DNA of 64,000 nucleotides from an uncultured SAR86 cluster bacterium. GTDB taxonomy: Bacteria > Pseudomonadota > Gammaproteobacteria > Magnimaribacterales > D2472. The notes beneath the pieces are model-generated. The model saw only the letters and a list, made by a program, of their open reading frames with translations. It was not told where the DNA came from and did not search any database. A program made the translations under genes and the position numbers. Position 1 is the first letter of the stretch, and every line of letters starts with the position of its first letter. The stretch lies in NCBI GenBank assembly GCA_902630885.1, contig CACOWI010000006.1:28005-92004 (forward strand), written 5' to 3'. Shown here piece after piece: positions 10,161-20,943 of this stretch.

Positions 10161-10604
10161 TTGGAATATTTTGTTCTTATTTTAGCGATTTTATTATTAG
10201 TAGGCTCTATTTCTATCGCAATGCCATCTAAATCTTCTAAAGAAATATCTAAAATCAGAATGGAAGCTAAAATGATGGGAATTAAAATTGCTTCAACAAT
10301 ATATGGTAAAAATAAATTTAAAAATAAAAACTCTAACTCAGTAAGTTATCAAATCAAGAATGAGACTTCACTCAAAGAAGGTCATTTTATTAGAGACAAA
10401 ACTGATTTAATCTTGTATTCTCCTGTCAAACTTAAATATATAGATAATTTTGAAAGCATTGAAAAGCATCTAAATAATATATCTGAGAGCATTGAAGAAA
10501 TAATTTTTACTGACTCTTTTGTATTTTTTTTATGGAAAGAATTAGATGGTTTAAAGGAGCTTAATAATATTCTCGACAAATTAAGAAATTTAAAAAATTT
10601 TTAA
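10161..10604 (+). CDS. Hypothetical protein, N-terminal membrane segment
   Basis: TTG start; in-line with pyrD with 3-nt gap; single TM; no family recognised. Confidence 0.6.
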   Translation: MEYFVLILAILLLVGSISIAMPSKSSKEISKIRMEAKMMGIKIASTIYGKNKFKNKNSNSVSYQIKNETSLKEGHFIRDKTDLILYSPVKLKYIDNFESIEKHLNNISESIEEIIFTDSFVFFLWKELDGLKELNNILDKLRNLKNF

Positions 10605-10663
10605 AATAAACTTGCCAACATGAACCTTTTGATGATATTCATAAAAAAAGGAAATTTTAGAAT

Positions 10664-13282
10664 ATGACAAAATCTTTAGTAATAGTAGAGTCTCCTGCAA
10701 AAGCAAAGACCATTTCGAAGTACTTGGGGCCAGAGTATGTTGTGGAGTCTAGCGTAGGACATATAAGAGATCTCCCAAAGAAAGGTGTAGGCTCAGGAAC
10801 AAGATCTACAATACCAAAAGACCTTAGCCCAGAAGAAAAATCTAAACTCAAAGAAATAAATGATAGAAAAAGATTAATAAGAAGAATGGGCGTTGATCCA
10901 GATAATGGCTGGAATGCAGACTGGCAAATAATACCCGAGAAAGAAAAAGTTTTAAAAGCACTTAAAAAAGCAGCTAAGACAGTCGAAAACATATATTTAG
11001 CAACAGATTTAGATAGAGAAGGTGAAGCAATTGCATGGCACCTTAAAGAAGCGCTTGGCCCTGAAAAATATAACTATTCAAGAGTAAGATTTAATCAAAT
11101 AACAAAAGACGCGATCTTAGAATCTTTTTCAGATCCAAAAGAAATAGATTTAAATCTTGTAAAAGCATATAGAGCAAGAAGATTCCTTGATAAAGTCATA
11201 GGGTTTGAATTGTCTCCATTACTTTGGAAAAAAATTGCAAGAGGTTTATCTGCGGGGAGAGTTCAATCTGTTGCTCTGAGATTATTAGATGAAAGGGAAA
11301 GATCAATTCAAGAGTTTGTTCCTGAAGAGTTCTGGGAGATATCATTTACAGGTATTTCCAGCAATGAGGATCTTATTAAGTTTAGTCTTTCAACAAAAAA
11401 AAGTGATCCTTTGCTCACAAAGCAAAAAGCTGAGGAAATCAAGCAACAAATCGATTCAAATAATTTATTTATCAATGAAATTATTAAGAAACCTGTAAAA
11501 GTTAAACCAAAAGCACCTTTTATAACTTCAACTCTTCAACAATCTGCGAGCACTAGATTAGGATTTAATGTGAAAAGAACTATGAGAGTTGCACAAAAAC
11601 TATATGAGGGTGGCTTAATAACTTATATGAGAACAGACGCTCCAAGCTTAAGTAAAGAGTCTATCAACGACGCTAGGAGTTTTATTAATGAAAATATTGG
11701 TGAAAATTATTTAACAAATGCTCCAAGAATATATTCAAGTACTGAAAATGCTCAAGAAGCTCATGAAGCAGTTAGACCAACTAATTCATTCTTGAAGCCT
11801 CAAGATGTAATGCAATTATCTGAAGAAGAATCAAAACTTTATAAACTTATATGGGAAAGATTTATTGCTTCTCAATTACCAGATGCAGAATATTTATCGA
11901 CTTCTGCAAAAATATATGTTGATCAAAATACATTTGTAGCAAAAGGAAGAGAGTTAGTATTTGATGGATTTACAAAAGTATTAAAAAGTTCAGTAAAAGA
12001 AGAGGATATTCTACCGTCTCTTAATAATGGGGATTCAATTGACAAAAAAAGTATTGACTTAGAACAAAAATTTACTAAACCACCATCGAGATATTCTGAA
12101 GCGGCTCTTGTTAGAGAATTAGAAAAAAAAGGTATCGGCCGACCATCAACTTATGCAAATATTATTTCCACTATTCAGGATAGAGGGTACGTAGAAATTG
12201 AAAATAAGAGATTCTTTGTAAAAAAGATTGGCCACATTGTTACTGAAAGGCTTGTTGAAAGCTTTGACGACATAATGGACTATGATTTTACTGCCAACCT
12301 TGAAAATAATCTTGATAAAGTTGCTAACGGGGATCTCGATTGGAGGAATGTACTTGATGAATTCTACGAAGCTTTTAAAAATGATTTAAATAACGCTTCA
12401 GATGAAACTAATGGCATGAGGGGTAACAGGCCAACAAAAACTGATCTCACATGCCCAAACTGTAATGAAAATAACCTTGTTATAAGAAACTCATCAAATG
12501 GTGTGTTTTTAGGGTGTTCAGGATATGAAAACTTAGGTGAAGAAAAATGCAAAAATACATTAAATTTAGTTTCTGGTGATGAGGCTGTAAGTGTAGATGA
12601 TGTTGAAGAAGCTGAAAATTTATTAATAAAAAGGAGATGTAAAATTTGCTCTACTTCCATGGATAACTATCTTATTGATGAAAATAGAAAGTTACATGTT
12701 TGCGGTAAGAATCCAGATTGCAACGGCAATGAAATTGAGGAGGGTAATTTTAAAATCAGAGGTTATGATGGCCCAGTAATTGAATGTCATAAATGCGGCT
12801 CTGAAATGCAATTAAAAACAGGTAGATTTGGAAAATATTTTGCTTGCTTAAATGATAACTGCGGAACAACAAGAGCGCTGCAAAGAAACGGCGAACCTAA
12901 ACCAATCACAATGGAACCAATTGAGCTAAGTGATCTTAAATGTATTAAATGTGAAGATCATTATTTATTAAGAGATAGCATGAAGGGGTTATTTTTAGCA
13001 GCTAGTCAATATCCAAAAAATAGAGAGACTAGAGCTCCAAAAGTCACTGAGATTAATAAGCTTAACGATGAGATTGTTGAAGCTTGCAGATTTTTACCTG
13101 ATAAAGAAAAACACTTATATTTGTTAAGTGCACCTGAAGCAGATAAAGATGGCAATCCCTATATCATTAGATATAACAGAACAGAAGATACGCATTATGT
13201 AGCCTCTGAAAAAGATGGGAAAAAAACAAAATGGACAGCAACATATTCAAATGGTGAATGGATTGAAAATCATAAAAGTTAG
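10664..13282 (+). CDS. topA: DNA topoisomerase I
   Basis: MTKSLVIVESPAKAKTISKYLG; TYMRTDAPSLS active site; C-terminal Cys4 zinc fingers. Confidence 0.96.
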   Translation: MTKSLVIVESPAKAKTISKYLGPEYVVESSVGHIRDLPKKGVGSGTRSTIPKDLSPEEKSKLKEINDRKRLIRRMGVDPDNGWNADWQIIPEKEKVLKALKKAAKTVENIYLATDLDREGEAIAWHLKEALGPEKYNYSRVRFNQITKDAILESFSDPKEIDLNLVKAYRARRFLDKVIGFELSPLLWKKIARGLSAGRVQSVALRLLDERERSIQEFVPEEFWEISFTGISSNEDLIKFSLSTKKSDPLLTKQKAEEIKQQIDSNNLFINEIIKKPVKVKPKAPFITSTLQQSASTRLGFNVKRTMRVAQKLYEGGLITYMRTDAPSLSKESINDARSFINENIGENYLTNAPRIYSSTENAQEAHEAVRPTNSFLKPQDVMQLSEEESKLYKLIWERFIASQLPDAEYLSTSAKIYVDQNTFVAKGRELVFDGFTKVLKSSVKEEDILPSLNNGDSIDKKSIDLEQKFTKPPSRYSEAALVRELEKKGIGRPSTYANIISTIQDRGYVEIENKRFFVKKIGHIVTERLVESFDDIMDYDFTANLENNLDKVANGDLDWRNVLDEFYEAFKNDLNNASDETNGMRGNRPTKTDLTCPNCNENNLVIRNSSNGVFLGCSGYENLGEEKCKNTLNLVSGDEAVSVDDVEEAENLLIKRRCKICSTSMDNYLIDENRKLHVCGKNPDCNGNEIEEGNFKIRGYDGPVIECHKCGSEMQLKTGRFGKYFACLNDNCGTTRALQRNGEPKPITMEPIELSDLKCIKCEDHYLLRDSMKGLFLAASQYPKNRETRAPKVTEINKLNDEIVEACRFLPDKEKHLYLLSAPEADKDGNPYIIRYNRTEDTHYVASEKDGKKTKWTATYSNGEWIENHKS

Positions 13283-13719
13283 TGGAATATAAAGAATTAT
13301 CAAATCTCTACATAGATTTATCTGAAGAAATTTTAAAAGATATCAATTTTGATAGCTCGTCAAAAGACAATCAAAACCAACTCCTTTTTATTTCGTGCAT
13401 TGAAAATAGCCTTGATTGTGATGCAAAACATATCTATGAGATTTTTAAAAATGATCTCGAGTCTATCGAGGAGCTAAATTTTAAATCCAAATGGAAAAGA
13501 TTAATGGGGATAAGAACAATAGAAAATATAGTTTTCAGTGAGTTTGATGAAGATGGACTTATATCATTACTTCAGGATTCAAAAATGAGAGTAATTTCTG
13601 TTCCTGATCAAAATATAATTTCAAGTAATAAATCAAATGACTTGAAAAAGTTTTCTTTGATCTTAAATAAATACAAAACATTCAATGAGTTACTTCGCAA
13701 AATACTCGATGAATGTTAA
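13282..13719 (+). CDS. Hypothetical protein in topA-lexA locus
   Basis: GTG start overlapping the topA stop; in the position of a conserved hypothetical seen between topA and lexA in pseudomonads. Confidence 0.6.
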   Translation: MEYKELSNLYIDLSEEILKDINFDSSSKDNQNQLLFISCIENSLDCDAKHIYEIFKNDLESIEELNFKSKWKRLMGIRTIENIVFSEFDEDGLISLLQDSKMRVISVPDQNIISSNKSNDLKKFSLILNKYKTFNELLRKILDEC

Positions 13720-13740
13720 GCTTTAATTTTAAGGAAAAAC

Positions 13741-13998
13741 ATGGCAAATTATCTAGAGCTAGCTCAACTACCTGATGGAAGTATTGTACTTAGAAGATCA
13801 GACGATCACGAAAATCCTATCGTAAAAATTGAATTCTCTAAAGAGTCTAAAGATTTTTTACGAGGTCAAGAATTATCTGTTGCAAAAGAGATGATCAGAG
13901 CTGGAATTGAAAGCGTTAGCGGTAATGTAAGCGACCTTGATGAGTTTTTTGAAAAGCAAAGAGAAAGATTTTCAAAAAAACAAAATATTGTTCATTAA
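13741..13998 (+). CDS. Conserved hypothetical protein (topA-lexA locus)
   Basis: MANYLELAQLPDGSIVLRRSDDHENPIVKIEFS; 85 aa, small gap after preceding gene. Confidence 0.65.
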   Translation: MANYLELAQLPDGSIVLRRSDDHENPIVKIEFSKESKDFLRGQELSVAKEMIRAGIESVSGNVSDLDEFFEKQRERFSKKQNIVH

Positions 13999-14609
13999 CT
14001 CCTTCTTAAAAGTCCTACGCTCTTTCCTTCAATATAGAGTTGATCACTTTCTAAATTAACAACAATATTCTCAAAATCTTGATTTGCTGGTTCTAGCTCA
14101 ACAATATTTGATGATTTCCTATTAAAGAATTTAACAGTAACCTCATCTTCAAGCCTTGCAATAACGATGTCACCATTTTTTACATCTGTAGTTTTTTTGA
14201 CTGCAATCAGATCATCTTCCATGATACCTACATCTTTCATGCTTAAGCCTCTGACCTTAAGAAAATAATCAAAATCTGAATCAAAAAAGGACTTTGGACA
14301 ATTAATTGTTCTTTCTATATTTTCCTCAGCTAGAGTAGGTGAGCCTGCAGCCACCAAGCCAATTACTGGATATTCATTTTCACTTAACGAATCGTTTTGA
14401 TTATTTACTGAGATGCCTCTTGAGGTTCCACTTTCAATTGAAATATAACCTTTTTTTTCAAGAGCTCTCAGATGAGTTTCAGCTGAATTTGGAGATTTAA
14501 ATCCTAATTCTTTGCAAATATCTGCTCTTGTTGGAGGAAAGCCTGTTTTCTTTATGTAAATTTGAATACAATCTAATACACGTTGTTGTTGTGATGTTAT
14601 TTCTTTCAT
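13995..14609 (-). CDS. lexA: LexA repressor
   Basis: HTH N-domain (QQRVLDCIQIYIKKTGFPPTRADICKELGFKSPNSAETHLRALEKKGYI); Ala-Gly cleavage site (LVAAGSP); Ser/Lys dyad (GLSM...AVKK). Confidence 0.95.
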   Translation of the reverse strand: MKEITSQQQRVLDCIQIYIKKTGFPPTRADICKELGFKSPNSAETHLRALEKKGYISIESGTSRGISVNNQNDSLSENEYPVIGLVAAGSPTLAEENIERTINCPKSFFDSDFDYFLKVRGLSMKDVGIMEDDLIAVKKTTDVKNGDIVIARLEDEVTVKFFNRKSSNIVELEPANQDFENIVVNLESDQLYIEGKSVGLLRRS

Positions 14610-14620
14610 AATAATAAAAA

Positions 14621-14640
14621 TACTGAATATATGTACAGTA
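14621..14640. promoter_or_regulatory. LexA/SOS box (tactgaatatatgtacagta)
   Basis: CTG-N10-CAG matching gammaproteobacterial SOS box, immediately upstream of lexA. Confidence 0.9.
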
Positions 14641-14677
14641 TAATATAAAATAATGAGTTTTTACAAATTTAATTAAT

Positions 14678-15574
14678 ATGCAGGATTCGAAGTTAATTAT
14701 TGGAATTTCCTCAAGAGCTCTATTTGATCTTGATGAAAGTCATGAAATATATAAAAAACATGGCCTTAAATCATATGAAGATTATCAAATTGAGAATGAA
14801 GATAAAACTTTAAAACCTGGCCAGGCTTTCAACTTAGTTAAAAAGATTCTTAATATAAATGATCTTTATGATGGTTTGGAGAGAGTAGAAGTTATTTTGT
14901 TGTCTAGAAATACATCAGATACAGGTCTCAGAATTAGAAATTCAATTGAGGATCATAATTTAAATATATCAAGAGCAGCATTTTGCGGAGGTGAAAGTCC
15001 CCATAGGTATGTTAAAGACTTTGGCGTTCATTTATTTTTATCAAGTAGTTCAGATGATGTTAAGTTGGCTATAAAAAGTAATGTAGCTGCTGCAACAATA
15101 ATGTCACGCTCATTAGATAAAAATAAAAAATCAGATTCAGGAATTCTTAAAATTGCTTTTGATGGAGATTCTGTCATCTTCTCTGACGAATCTGAAAAAG
15201 TTTTCCATGAAAAAGGACTAGATGCTTTTATCAAAAATGAAGTGAATGCTAAGTCATTCCTTAAAGAGGGCCCATTTAAATCTTTTTTAGTGGAGCTTAA
15301 TAAAATTCAAAATGATTTTGAAATAAATGAATGTCCAATTAGAACTGCTTTAGTTACTGCAAGATCTGCACCATCTGATAAAAGAGTTATTAAAACTTTA
15401 AGAAAATGGGGTGTTCGAATAGATGAATCGTTATTTCTAGGTGGAAAAGATAAAACTAAATTTTTAGCATCTTTTGATGCTGACATCTTTTTCGATGACC
15501 AAAAAAAACACATCATTAGTGCGGTGGATTCAACTGCGTCAGCTCATGTGCCGTACGGCATAAAAAATAATTAG
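14678..15574 (+). CDS. 5'-nucleotidase family protein (cytosolic 5'-nucleotidase-like)
   Basis: LIIGISSRALFDLDESHEIYKKHGLKSYEDYQ, AFCGGESPHRY, LVTARSAP, LGGKDKTKFL typical of the 5-nucleotidase family. Confidence 0.8.
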   Translation: MQDSKLIIGISSRALFDLDESHEIYKKHGLKSYEDYQIENEDKTLKPGQAFNLVKKILNINDLYDGLERVEVILLSRNTSDTGLRIRNSIEDHNLNISRAAFCGGESPHRYVKDFGVHLFLSSSSDDVKLAIKSNVAAATIMSRSLDKNKKSDSGILKIAFDGDSVIFSDESEKVFHEKGLDAFIKNEVNAKSFLKEGPFKSFLVELNKIQNDFEINECPIRTALVTARSAPSDKRVIKTLRKWGVRIDESLFLGGKDKTKFLASFDADIFFDDQKKHIISAVDSTASAHVPYGIKNN

Positions 15575-15577
15575 ATT

Positions 15578-16189
15578 ATGGAAATTGTTTGTCTAGATAT
15601 GGAAGGAACTCTCACTGAGGAAATATGGGAAAAAGTTGCACAATTAACTGGTGTCGAAGATCTAGGTAAAACAACAAGAGACATTCCATCTTATGAGGAT
15701 CTTTTAGACATGCGAATAAAAGTTATGTCAAAAGAAGGAATTGGTTTATCAGATATACAAAAAGCTGCAGCTTCTGTAGATCTGTTGCCAGGCGCATTTG
15801 AATTTGTTTCTAATCTTAAAAAAAATTTTCAAGTTGTAATTTTGTCCGACACTTTTCATGATATTGCTAAACCGCTGATGGAAAAGTTAGGATTTCCTTT
15901 CTTACTATGCCACAATCTTGAAATTAATAATGATGAGATTGTTTCGTATAAACTAAGAGATCCACAAGCAAAAAAACAAGCAATAACTGCATTTAAAGAT
16001 ATGGGATACAGATGTATGGCAGCTGGCGATTCTCATAATGATATTCAAATGTTTGAGGTGGCTGATAAAGGCTTCTTTATGAATGCTCCAGATAAAATTT
16101 CTTCACAATTTCCTGAAATAGCATCTTTTCATAATTATAATGATCTTGAAAAAGCAATTACACAGAATTCGGTATTCGTAAATGAGTAA
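15578..16189 (+). CDS. thrH: ThrH-type phosphoserine phosphatase / homoserine phosphotransferase
   Basis: HAD protein starting [29 protein letters not shown], typical of ThrH. Confidence 0.85.
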   Translation: MEIVCLDMEGTLTEEIWEKVAQLTGVEDLGKTTRDIPSYEDLLDMRIKVMSKEGIGLSDIQKAAASVDLLPGAFEFVSNLKKNFQVVILSDTFHDIAKPLMEKLGFPFLLCHNLEINNDEIVSYKLRDPQAKKQAITAFKDMGYRCMAAGDSHNDIQMFEVADKGFFMNAPDKISSQFPEIASFHNYNDLEKAITQNSVFVNE

Positions 16190-16841
16190 TAATTTAAAGC
16201 TACAAAACTATAAAAGACCTGAATTAAAGATACCCAATGGAGAAAAAAAACTTCTTCTTCACAGTTGTTGTGCTCCATGCTCTGGAGAAATCATTGAAGG
16301 GCTTGCAGCATCAGAAATAAATACTACTGTTTATTTTTATAATCCTAATATTCATCCTATTGATGAATACGAGTTAAGAAAAGATGAAAATAGAAGATTT
16401 TGTGAAAAAGTTGGATTCGAATGTATTGATGGTGATTATGATAAAGATAACTGGTTTGAAAGGATAAAAGGATTAGAAAATGAACCAGAGAGAGGAGAGA
16501 GGTGTACAAAATGTTTTGATATGCGTTTTGAAAGATCTGCACTTTTTGCATATGAAAATGAATTCAATGTTTTTGCAACTACTCTCGGTATCTCAAGATG
16601 GAAGGATATGGATCAAATCAATGATTCTGGACACAGAGCTGCTTCAAGATATGAAAATATTTCTTACTGGGATTTTAATTGGAGAAAAAATGGCGGCTCA
16701 TCGAGGATGATAGAAATTTCAAAAAGAGAGCATTTTTACCAACAAGAATACTGTGGTTGTGTATATAGTCTTAGAGATACGAACAGATGGCGAAGAAAAA
16801 ATAACAAGGACAGAATTATAAGAGGTATTAAATTTTACTGA
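16182..16841 (+). CDS. queH: Epoxyqueuosine reductase QueH (DUF208)
   Basis: [44 protein letters not shown] Cys motifs. Confidence 0.85.
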   Translation: MSNNLKLQNYKRPELKIPNGEKKLLLHSCCAPCSGEIIEGLAASEINTTVYFYNPNIHPIDEYELRKDENRRFCEKVGFECIDGDYDKDNWFERIKGLENEPERGERCTKCFDMRFERSALFAYENEFNVFATTLGISRWKDMDQINDSGHRAASRYENISYWDFNWRKNGGSSRMIEISKREHFYQQEYCGCVYSLRDTNRWRRKNNKDRIIRGIKFY

Positions 16842-16842
16842 T

Positions 16843-17727
16843 ATGAAACCGGGTGAAAAATTTAGAAATGCCATAAAAAATAACAATCCTTTAGTTATCC
16901 CAGGAGCTATTAATGCTTATTCAGCAAAGTTAGCAGAAAGATCTGGTTACAATGCAATTTATCTCTCAGGCAGTGGTGTTGCTGCTGCCTCATATGGTCT
17001 TCCTGACCTAGGTGTTACGTCTTTAGAAGATGTATTAATTGATGCAAAAAGAATTACAGATGCTTCGGAATTGCCTCTTTTAGTTGATATAGATACTGGT
17101 TGGGGAGATTTTGATGCAGTCTCAAATACTATTTTAGAAATGGAAAAAGCTGGAGTAGCTGCAGTTCATATTGAGGATCAGGTTTTTGATAAAAGATGTG
17201 GACACAGACCAAATAAACAAATTGTCAGCATTTCAGAAATGCAAGACAGATTAAAAGCCGCCGTAAGTGCAAAAAATGATGAATCATTTTTTATAATGGC
17301 AAGAACTGATGCGCTTGCATCAGAAGGAATAGACAAAGCAATCGAAAGATGTGAAGAATACTTAAAAGCAGGTGCTGACGGAATTTTCTTTGAAGCAGCT
17401 GTCTCATTAGATGAATATAAAGAATTTAAAAGGAATTTTTCAGTTCCATTATTGGCAAATATTACCGAGTTTGGAAAAACCCCACTATATACTCAAAAAG
17501 ATCTTAGTGATGTTGGAGTTGATATAGTTTTGTATCCCCTCAGTGCATTTAGAGCGATGAGTCTATCAGCTGAGAAAATTTATAATTCAATTCTTAAAGA
17601 CGGGACACAAGAGCCTCTGTTAGATATAATGCAAACCCGAGAAGAGTTGTATGAAGTTCTTGATTATTATAATTTTGAGAAACAACTCGATGAACAATTT
17701 GAAAATAATGAAAAGGAAAGTTCATGA
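16843..17727 (+). CDS. prpB: Methylisocitrate lyase
   Basis: PEP mutase/ICL superfamily (DIDTGWGD, VHIEDQVFDKRCGHR), upstream of prpC. Confidence 0.92.
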   Translation: MKPGEKFRNAIKNNNPLVIPGAINAYSAKLAERSGYNAIYLSGSGVAAASYGLPDLGVTSLEDVLIDAKRITDASELPLLVDIDTGWGDFDAVSNTILEMEKAGVAAVHIEDQVFDKRCGHRPNKQIVSISEMQDRLKAAVSAKNDESFFIMARTDALASEGIDKAIERCEEYLKAGADGIFFEAAVSLDEYKEFKRNFSVPLLANITEFGKTPLYTQKDLSDVGVDIVLYPLSAFRAMSLSAEKIYNSILKDGTQEPLLDIMQTREELYEVLDYYNFEKQLDEQFENNEKESS

Positions 17728-18845
17728 CTAAAAAATTAGAGGGCGCAGGATTAAGAGGACAAGTTGCTGGAGAAACATCACTATCAACTGTTGGTCAAAT
17801 CGAGGGATTGGCGTATAGAGGTCATAAGATTGAACTACTTGCTGAGAAATCATCTTTTGAGGAAGTGGCTTACCTTCTACTTTACGATAAGCTTCCAAAT
17901 CAAACAGAACTTGAAGATTATAAACAATTACTAAAGAGTCAAAGAGATCTTCCTGACTCACTAAAACAAGTCCTTCAAAAAATTCCATCTTCGGCTCATC
18001 CAATGGATGTAATGCGAACGGGTACTTCAATGTTAGGCAATTTAGAACCAGAGGGAGAATTTTCTAATCAGTTAAATTCAATCAACAGGATGATAGCAAC
18101 AATGCCGTCTATTGTTACTTACTGGTATAAATATTCTCATGAGGGTTTGGATATAGACCTCGTTAATGACGAAGATAGTATGGCTGGTCATTTTTTACAT
18201 ATACTACATGGAAAGACGCCATCTGATTTACACAGAAAAGTTATGGATGTTTCTTTAATTTTATACGCTGAGCATGAGTTTAATGCATCTACTTTTACAG
18301 CAAGAGTCTGTGCATCAACTATGTCAGATATTCATTCTTGCGTTGTAGCTGCAATTGGATCTCTAAGAGGCCCTCTTCATGGAGGAGCAAATGAAAAAGC
18401 AATGGAGTTAATCGAAAATTGGACTTCGAAAGAGGAAGCTAGAACAAAAATTATTGAGATGCTTGGTAACAAAGAAAAAATAATGGGCTTTGGTCATGCA
18501 GTTTACTCAGTAAGAGACCCAAGAAATGCTGTGATAAAAGAATATGCAAAAGAACTATCTGAATTAGCAGAAAGCGATACTTTATATCAAATTGCTGATG
18601 AGGTAGAGAAGGTTATGGCTGACGAAAAGAAAATGTTTGCTAATGCAGACTTTTTCCATGCACCAGCATATTTTTATATGGGTATACCAACAAAATTATT
18701 TACACCAATATTTGTAATGTCTAGAGTTTCTGGTTGGACAGCGCATTGCATGGAACAAAGGGCAAATAATCGAATCATCAGACCAAGCGCCGACTATATT
18801 GGAGTTGAATCTTCAGAGTGGGTCGATATTTCCGATAGGTCTTAA
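17724..18845 (+). CDS. prpC: 2-methylcitrate synthase
   Basis: Citrate synthase family; GHAVYSVRDPRN, PLHGGANEKAM; operonic with prpB/prpD. Confidence 0.92.
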   Translation: MTKKLEGAGLRGQVAGETSLSTVGQIEGLAYRGHKIELLAEKSSFEEVAYLLLYDKLPNQTELEDYKQLLKSQRDLPDSLKQVLQKIPSSAHPMDVMRTGTSMLGNLEPEGEFSNQLNSINRMIATMPSIVTYWYKYSHEGLDIDLVNDEDSMAGHFLHILHGKTPSDLHRKVMDVSLILYAEHEFNASTFTARVCASTMSDIHSCVVAAIGSLRGPLHGGANEKAMELIENWTSKEEARTKIIEMLGNKEKIMGFGHAVYSVRDPRNAVIKEYAKELSELAESDTLYQIADEVEKVMADEKKMFANADFFHAPAYFYMGIPTKLFTPIFVMSRVSGWTAHCMEQRANNRIIRPSADYIGVESSEWVDISDRS

Positions 18846-18848
18846 AAC

Positions 18849-20294
18849 ATGTCATCAAATGTAGATCTGAATGTCAGACCTGGGTTTGATGGACTTATTT
18901 CCGAAATTTCTAATTACGTTTCAAATTATGAAATTAAATCTGATTTAGCATTAGATACTGCAAGAAATTGTCTTATTGATACCATTGGATGCGGTCTTTT
19001 GGCACTACAATTCCCTGCTTGCACAAAAATGCTTGGACCAATTGTTAAAAATACAAAGGTGCCTTTTGGCGTTAGAGTACCTGGAACAGATTATGAGCTA
19101 GACCCTGTAAAAGGAGCTTTCGATATTGGTTGTATTGTTAGATGGCTTGATTATAACGATACTTGGCTTGCTGCAGAATGGGGTCATCCTTCAGATAATT
19201 TAGGTGCAATATTGTCAGTATGTGATTTTGTTTCACAACGAAATGTTGCTGATGGAAAAGAACCTTTAACCATGCGAACTGTTTTAGAATCCATGATTAT
19301 GGCTCATGAAATTCAAGGTGTTTTAGCTCTTGAAAATAGTTTTAATAGAGTTGGACTCGATCATGTCATATTAGTAAAAGTTGCTTCAACAGCAGTAGCT
19401 ACTAAATTATTAGGAGGTTCTGCAGATCAAATTAAAGACGCTGTAAGTCAAGCTTGGGTGGATGGCCAAAGTTTAAGAACATACAGGCATGCTCCAAATG
19501 CAGGTTCAAGAAAAAGCTGGGCAGCAGGTGATGCAACTAGCAGAGCTGTTCGATTAGCAATGATTACCATGTCTGGTGAGATGGGATATCCTGGTGTTTT
19601 GTCTGCACCAGTATGGGGGTTTGAAGATGTTTCATTTGATGGAGAAAAACTCTCTCTACCGCAGCCGTTTGAGACTTATGTCATGGAAAATATTCTTTTT
19701 AAGATTAGCTTCCCTGCAGAATTTCATGCTCAAACTGCAGTTGAAGCAGCTGTAAAGCTTCATGATTTAATCAAAGATAGAATTGATGATATAAAATCTG
19801 TTGAAATTACTACGCATGAATCTGCAATTAGAATTATTTCAAAAGTAGGCGAGCTTAATAATCCAGCTGATAGAGATCATTGTTTGCAATATATGGTTGC
19901 TATTGGTTTGTTAAAAGGCAATTTAGTTGCAGAGGATTATGAAGATGATGTAGCAAAAGATCAGAGAATTGATGCATTAAGAGAAAAAATGATAATTAAC
20001 GAGGATAAAAGATACTCAAAAGAATATCTTGAAGCAGATAAGCGCTCAATAGCTAACAGAATTCAAATTCATTTCAATGATGGCACTTCAACAGACGAAG
20101 TTGAGGTCGAATACCCTATTGGACACAAAAGAAGAAGAGAGGAAGGAATACCAGTTTTAGAAAAGAAATTTAAAGACAATTTAGCTATTACATATGATGA
20201 AAAAGTCTCTAGTGAAATTTTCGACCTATGTATGAACCAAAAAGAACTTGAAAATACTTCTGTTATTGATTTCCAGTCATTATTATCTAAATAA
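18849..20294 (+). CDS. prpD: 2-methylcitrate dehydratase (MmgE/PrpD)
   Basis: [40 protein letters not shown]. Confidence 0.92.
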   Translation: MSSNVDLNVRPGFDGLISEISNYVSNYEIKSDLALDTARNCLIDTIGCGLLALQFPACTKMLGPIVKNTKVPFGVRVPGTDYELDPVKGAFDIGCIVRWLDYNDTWLAAEWGHPSDNLGAILSVCDFVSQRNVADGKEPLTMRTVLESMIMAHEIQGVLALENSFNRVGLDHVILVKVASTAVATKLLGGSADQIKDAVSQAWVDGQSLRTYRHAPNAGSRKSWAAGDATSRAVRLAMITMSGEMGYPGVLSAPVWGFEDVSFDGEKLSLPQPFETYVMENILFKISFPAEFHAQTAVEAAVKLHDLIKDRIDDIKSVEITTHESAIRIISKVGELNNPADRDHCLQYMVAIGLLKGNLVAEDYEDDVAKDQRIDALREKMIINEDKRYSKEYLEADKRSIANRIQIHFNDGTSTDEVEVEYPIGHKRRREEGIPVLEKKFKDNLAITYDEKVSSEIFDLCMNQKELENTSVIDFQSLLSK

Positions 20295-20301
20295 ATTTTA
20301 A

Positions 20302-20691
20302 CTAAATTAAAAATAACCAACCAAGATTTAATATAAGAACTAACATTGTTAGAACTACACTTACTGTGTGAAGTCTATTAAACTTTTTATTATTTCCATC
20401 ATCTCTTGCTTTATTAGTTATTGGAACAATTTGATAGCAAATCAACATAAAAATAAAAGTAAATACGTATACATACAGACTGAGTTTTATGCCTGACGCA
20501 AAGGATAGAATTAGCGCAATTAATGATAGCGTCGCTACTAAAATAAATAATTTGGGGAAAATAGATCTTAAAAAAGGTCCTGCGTCATCAGGGCTAAATA
20601 TTTTGAATATTGATGGAGCTATGATGGCAGTTTGAAAAAGAATTACGCCACAAATTAAACCAGAGATAAGTATTTGAGTGTTTTCTAACAT
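20302..20691 (-). CDS. Small multi-TM membrane protein (DUF4149/TMEM205-like)
   Basis: Four hydrophobic segments; RLHTVSVVLTMLVLILNLG ending. Confidence 0.6.
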   Translation of the reverse strand: MLENTQILISGLICGVILFQTAIIAPSIFKIFSPDDAGPFLRSIFPKLFILVATLSLIALILSFASGIKLSLYVYVFTFIFMLICYQIVPITNKARDDGNNKKFNRLHTVSVVLTMLVLILNLGWLFLI

Positions 20692-20718
20692 TTTTAAAAA
20701 TCCTATAAAAAATTTCTT

Positions 20719-20943
20719 TTATGATAATTCATTCTCAAACATTTCAAAATACATTAACTCTAAATCAGATTTGCTATATTTAAGAAGATTCTCTTTATCC
20801 TCCTTTTTATAGAGATTAGTTCCATTTTTGTCTAAAGCTTTAAGAATAAGGGCATCTGCAAAATATTCTTTATCGCTTCCAACAGATGTATAGTGAAGCA
20901 AGTCAATTTCATATAAAGATAAAGGTTTCGAATAATGTTTCAT
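20719..20943 (-). CDS. Hypothetical protein (74 aa)
   Basis: Intact ORF filling the gap before the divergent aroC; no recognised family. Confidence 0.4.
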   Translation of the reverse strand: MKHYSKPLSLYEIDLLHYTSVGSDKEYFADALILKALDKNGTNLYKKEDKENLLKYSKSDLELMYFEMFENELS

